Assembly (NCBI GenBank): GCA_947450745.1
Contig: CANFYD010000097.1
Coordinates: 1 to 9,919, forward strand
Source of the DNA: Burkholderiales bacterium
Lineage (GTDB): Bacteria; Pseudomonadota; Gammaproteobacteria; Burkholderiales; Burkholderiaceae_C
Direction of reading: 5' to 3'
Length of the DNA stretch: 9,919 nucleotides
Shown: piece after piece, positions 6,349 to 9,919 of the stretch
How positions within the stretch are numbered: the first letter of the stretch is position 1
Layout: the number at the start of each line of letters is the position of its first letter
The notes under the pieces: model-generated
The model's input: only the letters and a program-made list of their open reading frames with translations
Database searches by the model: none
What the model was told of the DNA's origin: nothing
Program-made: the position numbers and the translations under genes

Positions 6349-7255
6349 GAATAGCATGGAAGAGGGAGACTGATTCAGCACCGCCGCTGCTGCTGCTGCT
6401 GACCGTGAGGGTGAGGGTGATCAGGGCGGCGCGCGCGGCCACGGCGGCGGCGTCGTAGCTGAAGGCGCAGGCGGTCACGCCCTTCAGCATCAGGCTGGCG
6501 TTGCCGCCGCTCGGTGGGTCCGGTTGGCTGGCTTGAAAGCCATAGCCCTGGTAGCGGGTCAGCGTTTGCGCGTTCAGGTCGCAGCGGTAGCTGACCGGCT
6601 GCCCCACCGCGTAGACCCGGTAGGGCGCGGCAAACAGGCCGATCGGCAGGCCTTGCAGCGAGCTGACCGTGAGGCGGCCGGCCGCGCCTGCTGCTGTGCT
6701 GGCGCGGCGGCGGTTCGAGCTGGCTTGCTCGGCGCTGCTGCTGTTGGCTGCGTAGGCGTTGGCGTCCGGCACGTCGGGGCCCAGGTTGTAGAACACCAGC
6801 TCCTGCGCCGCACCCAGCAGCAAGGGCGGGCCGATCAGGTCGAAGCTGAACTGCGGGTCGGCACTCAGATCGCCGCCGAACTGGGGCGCGCCGGTGCCTT
6901 CAGACACGTAGCGAGCGGCTCCGCTGGTGGGGATCAATTCCAATGTTTGTGTGGTGATCTGCCCGCTGGCGGCAAGCACGCGCACGCTGTTCGGCAGGGC
7001 ATGGGCCAAGTCGCGCGAGATGCGGCGCAGCGCGCTGTCGGTCTGATCCACCAACGCTACCCGGGCCACGTTGGCCAGATAGGCTTGCACCGGCGACACG
7101 ATGAAGACGCTGACGATGGCCGCCAGGATGCCGGTCAACACGATCACCATCACCGCTTCGATCAGCGTGAAGCCTTGCTGCCGACGGCGCCCAGCGCAGC
7201 CCGCCCGGCGCTGCAGAGCGGAGCGCGCCAAGTCAAAGTGCCGCATTGGGTGCAT
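6329..7255 (-). CDS. mshO: MshO, GspJ/PilW-like minor pilin of the MSHA pilus
   Basis: A 308-residue type IV pilin-like protein. The prepilin leader (basic, RRRQQG) is cleaved after Gly28, giving FTLIEAVMVIVLTGILAAIV with Glu5 present. Family-specific blocks are clear along the whole protein: DSALRRISRDLAHALPNSVR (73-92), LELIPTSGAARY (105-116), LVFYNLGPDVPDANAYA (153-169), PVSYRCDLNAQTLTRYQGYG (220-239), VTACAFSYD (260-268), and the C-terminal VSLFHAIHVDNLP. Length fits large minor pilins. The N-terminus overlaps mshD by 23 nt when ATG 7255 is used; ATG 7246 is an alternative that shortens the leader by three residues. A short AGC trinucleotide run near the C-terminus encodes five serines. 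The product is a minor pilin of the initiating tip complex, made in the inner membrane and processed by the prepilin peptidase, which is not encoded here. Confidence 0.93.
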   Translation of the reverse strand: MHPMRHFDLARSALQRRAGCAGRRRQQGFTLIEAVMVIVLTGILAAIVSVFIVSPVQAYLANVARVALVDQTDSALRRISRDLAHALPNSVRVLAASGQITTQTLELIPTSGAARYVSEGTGAPQFGGDLSADPQFSFDLIGPPLLLGAAQELVFYNLGPDVPDANAYAANSSSAEQASSNRRRASTAAGAAGRLTVSSLQGLPIGLFAAPYRVYAVGQPVSYRCDLNAQTLTRYQGYGFQASQPDPPSGGNASLMLKGVTACAFSYDAAAVAARAALITLTLTVSSSSSGGAESVSLFHAIHVDNLP

Positions 7256-7886
7256 ACCGGCTGCGGTAACCCTTCAGGACGACCTGGGTGTCGCCGGGGC
7301 CATTGACGGTGACGGTGATCAACAGCGCTTCACCGCTGGCGGCGCTGATCGTGCCCAAAGCGGCCGCCGCCACGCCAATGCGGGCGCTGTAGCCGGATAG
7401 GCCGGGGATGGCGGTGTGCGTGATGTCCAGCAGGCCGCCGCTCATCGCAAAGCCGTCGTAGTCGTTGACGTTGTCGAATTGGGGGGCGCTGTAGCGGGTT
7501 TCGCCGCTTTCCGGGCCGCTCGATTCGGCCAGCGTGGCGCAAGCGGCACTGCTGTCCGCGACCTCCACGTTGTCGTCGTCCGGGTCGCAATAGGTGAAGG
7601 CCATCAACTTCACTTCTTGCATCAGCGATTCCGCCACCGCCAGCGCCTGGCGGCGAATCTGCGGGTCGGCGCTGCCGCTGGTGGCCTGCACAAAGACCTG
7701 CAACACACCGGCCAGCGCCGCGCTGATCACCACGATGAACATCACCAACTCGATCAGGGACAGGCCGCGTTGGCGATTTGACAGCAGCGGCCCAGCTGTC
7801 GTTGGTGCCGATGCTGATCCTGAAGTTACTGGCTTGATCACGCCTTGTTTTTCCATGCGGCCGTTCTCACATGCGGGTCCCGGCAT
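7233..7886 (-). CDS. mshD: MshD, GspI/PilV-like minor pilin of the MSHA pilus
   Basis: A 217-residue pilin-like protein. The leader ends RQRG and cleavage before Leu42 gives LSLIELVMFIVVISAALAGV with Glu5. The segment SADPQIRRQALAVAESLMQE (72-91), continuing to the FTYCDPDDDN block, is very characteristic of MshD (SADP..R.QA.AIAE.L..E, FTYCDPDD). The body continues with an SAPQFDNVNDYDGFAM segment, also typical of the family, where Asn-Asp-Tyr-Asp-Gly is well kept. The start is uncertain: ATG 7886 gives a 41-residue leader with no Shine-Dalgarno sequence, while ATG 7856 (residue 11) has a weak GTGAGAAC 6 nt upstream and a 31-residue leader. The gene follows mshC by 19 or 49 nt and overlaps mshO. 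It is expected to join MshC, MshO and MshP in the initiating complex. Confidence 0.92.
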   Translation of the reverse strand: MPGPACENGRMEKQGVIKPVTSGSASAPTTAGPLLSNRQRGLSLIELVMFIVVISAALAGVLQVFVQATSGSADPQIRRQALAVAESLMQEVKLMAFTYCDPDDDNVEVADSSAACATLAESSGPESGETRYSAPQFDNVNDYDGFAMSGGLLDITHTAIPGLSGYSARIGVAAAALGTISAASGEALLITVTVNGPGDTQVVLKGYRSRYAPNAAL

Positions 7887-7905
7887 GCTGGGGTGAAGTA
7901 AGTGC

Positions 7906-8409
7906 TCAAGGCATTGAGTAAATCAAGCCTGTGTCGCTTTCCAGCTGATACGCCTGCGAATAATCGCCGGCGCTCACCGTGATGGTGAGGGCCGCGCCGG
8001 TGGAGGTCAGGCTGGCGCCGGAGTTGGCGTGGTTGAATGTGATGCTGGTGACGCCGGCCTGTGCGATGCAGGCGCTGGCGGTGGCTGGGCAGGGCAGGTC
8101 GGCCAAATGGGTGCCGCTGGCCGTGTCGAAACTCAGCCCGCTGGAGCGGATCGTGGCCACCACCGGCCGGCGCTGGGCCAACGCCATGCGCTGCATGGCC
8201 TGCAGCTGGCTTTGCATGTCGTCACCAAAAGCGCGCAGCCGCCACTGCTCGGTGTCGAGCAAGCGGGGCATGACGAACAGGGCGAGGACCGCAATCAAGG
8301 TCATCACAATGATCAATTCAATCAAAGTGAAGCCGGTCGTGCGGGCACGAGCTGGAATCTCGCTGCGGTGGCGCAGTGGGCGTAAGCCGAGCTGGGCAGA
8401 CTGCGCCAT
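7906..8409 (-). CDS. mshC: MshC, GspH/FimT-like minor pilin of the MSHA pilus
   Basis: A 167-residue pilin-like protein. The basic leader ends RARTTG; cleavage after Gly26 gives FTLIELIIVMTLIAVLALFV with Glu5. The next segment, MPRLLDTEQWRLRAFGDDMQ (48-67) and LQAMQRMALAQRRPVVATI, matches the GspH/FimT pattern of a long N-terminal helix with the AQR-R-PV turn before the beta-domain. Two cysteines (107, 114) in LPCPATASAC could form a small disulfide loop. The C-terminus GLIYSMP closes the beta-domain. The ATG at 8409 lies 21 nt after the mshA stop; no clear Shine-Dalgarno sequence is seen, so expression may partly depend on mshA translation. The position directly after the major pilin and before mshD matches the conserved MSHA order. 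Confidence 0.9.
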   Translation of the reverse strand: MAQSAQLGLRPLRHRSEIPARARTTGFTLIELIIVMTLIAVLALFVMPRLLDTEQWRLRAFGDDMQSQLQAMQRMALAQRRPVVATIRSSGLSFDTASGTHLADLPCPATASACIAQAGVTSITFNHANSGASLTSTGAALTITVSAGDYSQAYQLESDTGLIYSMP

Positions 8410-8430
8410 TGCGGTCAGTTCAGTGATGGA

Positions 8431-8814
8431 TCAGAGAATGCCGATAGCGGTGTACGTCTGCACGATGCCCGGCGTGGCGACGCTGTGCACTTGGCAGGTG
8501 GACAAGCTGATGTCGGCCGCAACGGCGGTGGCCGGCGTGGTGATCGCCACGGTGGCCGGCAGCGCACCGCCCAGCAAAGCACCAGCCACAGTGCCGCAGG
8601 TTGTCACAGCGACGCCCTTGGCGGAGTTGGCTTTGCGAGCCGCGTAATTGACGGCTGAAGCCGAGCTCAAGGCGCCGGCTACGCCGTCCACAGCCGCTTG
8701 CTGTGCATCGGACTTGATGTCCACGAAGTTGGGCAGAGCCACCGCTGCCAGTACACCCAGAATGACGATGACCATGACCAGTTCGATCAGGGTGAAACCA
8801 GTTTGCTTTTTCAT
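8431..8814 (-). CDS. mshA: MSHA-type major pilin (MshA/MshB family)
   Basis: A 127-residue type IVa pilin. The leader is very short (MKKQTG); cleavage after Gly6 leaves a 121-residue mature pilin starting FTLIELVMVIVILGVLAAVA with Glu5, followed by LPNFVDIKSDAQQAAVDGVA, the block characteristic of MshA/MshB pilins. The globular part is Ala/Thr/Val-rich with two cysteines (73 and 107) that probably form the pilin disulfide. ATG 8814 has AAGG 6 nt upstream and the expected short leader; a 12-codon upstream extension is not pilin-like. It is smaller than Vibrio MshA (roughly 170 residues). It is the only major-pilin-like gene here, where Vibrio has mshB and mshA side by side, so it could be labelled either. 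It sits directly behind the AT-rich promoter-like gap, consistent with high, separate expression. It forms the fibre shaft. Confidence 0.9.
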   Translation of the reverse strand: MKKQTGFTLIELVMVIVILGVLAAVALPNFVDIKSDAQQAAVDGVAGALSSASAVNYAARKANSAKGVAVTTCGTVAGALLGGALPATVAITTPATAVAADISLSTCQVHSVATPGIVQTYTAIGIL

Positions 8815-8820
8815 AACGAG

Positions 8821-8824
8821 CCTT
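8821..8824 (-). promoter_or_regulatory. Shine-Dalgarno sequence of mshA
   Basis: AAGG on the minus strand, 6 nt before ATG 8814. This, with the short canonical leader, fixes the pilin start. It is among the clearest ribosome sites in the window, fitting a highly made structural subunit. Confidence 0.65.
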
Positions 8825-8845
8825 GTGAGAGTTGTAAGGGTTGAC

Positions 8846-8861
8846 GGCAAAAGCTTGTCCG
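8846..8861 (-). promoter_or_regulatory. Weak sigma54-like -24/-12 element upstream of mshA
   Basis: The minus strand reads CGGACAAGCTTTTGCC. It has GG and GC dinucleotides exactly 10 nt apart and TTGC at the -12 box, as in sigma54 promoters, but the residues after GG (ACA) do not match the consensus CAC. Transcription would start near 8835, leaving a 5' leader of about 20 nt that includes the ribosome site. Type IV pilin genes are often sigma54-dependent, which makes this worth listing despite the weak match. Confidence 0.25.
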
Positions 8862-8909
8862 GGCCATCGCCTTGAAAATATGCAACCTAATCAATTTTAT
8901 CGAATATGC

Positions 8910-8919
8910 CTGAATTCAG
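8910..8919. repeat. Perfect 10-bp palindrome CTGAATTCAG
   Basis: A perfect inverted repeat in the AT-rich gap upstream of mshA. Its half-site TGAATT/AATTCA also forms the arms of the hairpin at 8962-8981. It may be an operator or a chance palindrome. Confidence 0.5.
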
Positions 8920-8961
8920 TCCGCGCACTATTCACGTTTGCTTACTAAATTAAATATTTTT

Positions 8962-8981
8962 AATTCACCAAGGGCTGAATT
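8962..8981. repeat. Inverted repeat (hairpin) between mshG and mshA
   Basis: AATTCACC and GGCTGAATT can pair as an 8-bp stem with one bulged base around a 3-nt loop. It begins 9 nt after the mshG stop. In the direction of mshG transcription it is followed by an A/T-rich run starting with A residues, not a U tract, so it is a poor intrinsic terminator for mshG. On the plus strand it is followed by TTCATT. It could attenuate read-through, protect mRNA ends or bind a regulator. Confidence 0.4.
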
Positions 8982-8990
8982 TTCATTGCT

Positions 8991-9919
8991 TTACCCGCCA
9001 CGACCTGATGCGGCCTGTCCCAAGCTCCACAGCGGCAGGAACACGCCCAGGGCCAGCACCAGCACTAGGGCGCCGATCACCAGCAGCAGCAGCGGCTCGA
9101 TGGCAGCGGCGAGTCCCTTGATGCTGTAGTCGGTTTCACGCTCATACATTTGCGCAATCTCCACCATCAAGGCGTCGAGTTCACCGGTTTCCTCGCCGAC
9201 GGCAATCATCTGCAGCACGATGGGGGTGAACACGTCGGTGGCGGTCGCGCAACGAGAAATGCTCTCACCGCGTTCCACCCCGTCACGCATGCGCTCGATG
9301 CGGGTCCCGATGTAGGTGTTGTCGACCGTTTTGGCCACCACCGTCAGCGCTTGGCTGATCGCCACGCCGCTGCTCGACGCCAGCGCAAAGCTGCGGGCAA
9401 AGCGAGCCAGCGTGGCCTTCAGCACGATGGGGCCGATGATGGGCAGGCGGATCTTCAGTTTGTCCCAGCGGTAGCGACCGGCCCGCGTGGCCAGCAGGGT
9501 ACGCAACAGCGCGGCTCCGCCCACCAAGCCCACCAGCAGTGCCGGCCACCAGTGTTGTGTCCAGCTCGAAAATCCCAGCAAGATGCGCGTCATCAGTGGC
9601 AGTTCGGCATTAAAGCCCGAGAAAACCGTGGCAAAGGTGGGCAGCACGAAGAGGTTGATGACGACCAGCGCCACCGCCATCGCGCTGACCACCATCAGTG
9701 GGTAACGCAGTGCCTGCTTGATGCGGGCTCGGGTGTCGATGTCGAATTCCAGGTGCTGGGTCAGGCGCAGCAGCACCTCGGTCATGCCGCCGGTCATTTC
9801 GCCCACTTGCACCATTGCGACGTAGAACGGGCTGAACACTTGCGGGCGGCGCGCCAGCGCGGTGGCCAATTCGCGGCCCTGGTCAAGGCTGGCCCGCAGC
9901 TCTTGCAGCAGTAGCTTCA
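8991..9919 (-). CDS. mshG: MshG, GspF/PilC-like inner-membrane platform protein (5' end outside the window)
   Basis: The C-terminal 308 residues of a polytopic inner-membrane protein; the frame is open to the window edge, with the first visible residues KLLLQELRASLDQG, so the start codon lies beyond 9919 (roughly 100 residues missing by comparison with full GspF-type proteins of about 400). The two GspF cytoplasmic four-helix domains carry their signature G-E-x-T-G motifs: VGEMTGGMTEVLLRL in the first and VGEETGELDALMVEIA in the second, preceded by FARSFALASSSGVAISQAL. Membrane helices are YPLMVVSAMAVALVVINLFV, the WWPALLVGLVGGAALL segment, and the C-terminal AIEPLLLLVIGALVLVLALG. It couples the cytoplasmic pilus ATPase (MshE, expected just upstream) to pilin polymerisation. 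In Vibrio mshG is followed by mshF and mshB; here the next gene is the pilin itself. Confidence 0.92.
   Translation of the reverse strand, partial: KLLLQELRASLDQGRELATALARRPQVFSPFYVAMVQVGEMTGGMTEVLLRLTQHLEFDIDTRARIKQALRYPLMVVSAMAVALVVINLFVLPTFATVFSGFNAELPLMTRILLGFSSWTQHWWPALLVGLVGGAALLRTLLATRAGRYRWDKLKIRLPIIGPIVLKATLARFARSFALASSSGVAISQALTVVAKTVDNTYIGTRIERMRDGVERGESISRCATATDVFTPIVLQMIAVGEETGELDALMVEIAQMYERETDYSIKGLAAAIEPLLLLVIGALVLVLALGVFLPLWSLGQAASGRGG

Larger units (their letters stand above)
8815..8990 (-). promoter_or_regulatory. AT-rich intergenic region with the presumed mshA promoter
   Basis: This is the only gap longer than about 50 bp. It lies between the mshG stop and mshA start, and its base composition drops sharply to AT-rich between about 8875 and 8990, unlike the GC-rich coding surroundings. 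It holds an AATTCA/TGAATT hairpin (8962-8981), a perfect CTGAATTCAG palindrome (8910-8919), an A/T run (about 8944-8965) that could be an UP element or a nucleoid-protein site, and a weak sigma54-like element near 8846-8861. I see no convincing sigma70 -35/-10 pair. A separate promoter in front of the major pilin is expected so that the shaft subunit is made in excess over the platform. Confidence 0.55.

Noticed and set aside
8891..8903. IHF-like site (AATCAATTTTATC) upstream of mshA
   Set aside because: The first half matches the IHF consensus but the TTR end does not; too weak to report as a site.
8962..8981. Intrinsic terminator for mshG
   Set aside because: The hairpin is short and AT-rich and is not followed by a U tract in the mshG direction, so it is listed only as an inverted repeat.
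9150..9914. A 254-codon plus-strand open frame antisense to mshG
   Set aside because: His/Gln/Arg-rich shadow translation with no recognisable domain; the opposite strand gives a clear GspF-type protein.
1..9919. A new non-pilus system such as a defence island, toxin-antitoxin pair or biosynthetic cluster
   Set aside because: Every real gene fits a known MSHA pilus family; no nuclease, helicase, methylase, toxin or mobile-element gene is visible on either strand.

Overview
The window is one long minus-strand gene cluster for an MSHA-type (mannose-sensitive haemagglutinin) type IV pilus. All genes point the same way, intact genes abut or overlap, and the only real intergenic gap is 176 bp. 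GC content is high throughout except in that gap. The gene family set, the high GC and the style of MshP and MshQ suggest a betaproteobacterium (Burkholderiales or Rhodocyclales type). That assignment is inference from protein character; nothing in the window names a genus.

Layout in the direction of transcription (high to low coordinates): the 3' part of the inner-membrane platform gene mshG (8991-9919, cut by the window edge); an AT-rich intergenic region with the likely pilin promoter (8815-8990); the single major pilin gene mshA (8431-8814); the minor pilins mshC, mshD, mshO and mshP (5854-8409); the very large secreted tip/adhesin-like gene mshQ (2537-5857); then the inner-membrane alignment genes mshI (PilM-like, 1477-2535), a PilN-like gene (797-1468), mshJ (PilO-like, 48-800) and the first 17 codons of a likely mshK (1-51).

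How they work together: MshG is the GspF-type platform that a cytoplasmic ATPase (not in this window) works on to polymerise pilins. MshA forms the fibre. MshC, MshD, MshO and MshP form the initiating minor-pilin complex at the tip. MshQ is the large exported protein usually encoded last among the structural genes. MshI, the PilN-like protein, MshJ and MshK form the envelope-spanning alignment complex linking platform and outer-membrane secretin. Junctions of the ATGA type (Q/P, J/PilN-like, K/J), a 1-nt gap (I/Q) and 20-23 nt overlaps (P/O, O/D) imply tight translational coupling.

Two points stand out. First, MshQ begins with about ten 18-19-residue repeats that look like a beta-solenoid, then a cysteine cluster, then the conserved MshQ (DUF6701-like) body. 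Second, the gene order is permuted compared with Vibrio, because the I-J-K alignment block follows Q instead of preceding G. No phage, IS element, CRISPR, tRNA or rRNA was seen. Plus-strand open frames look like antisense shadows of these genes.
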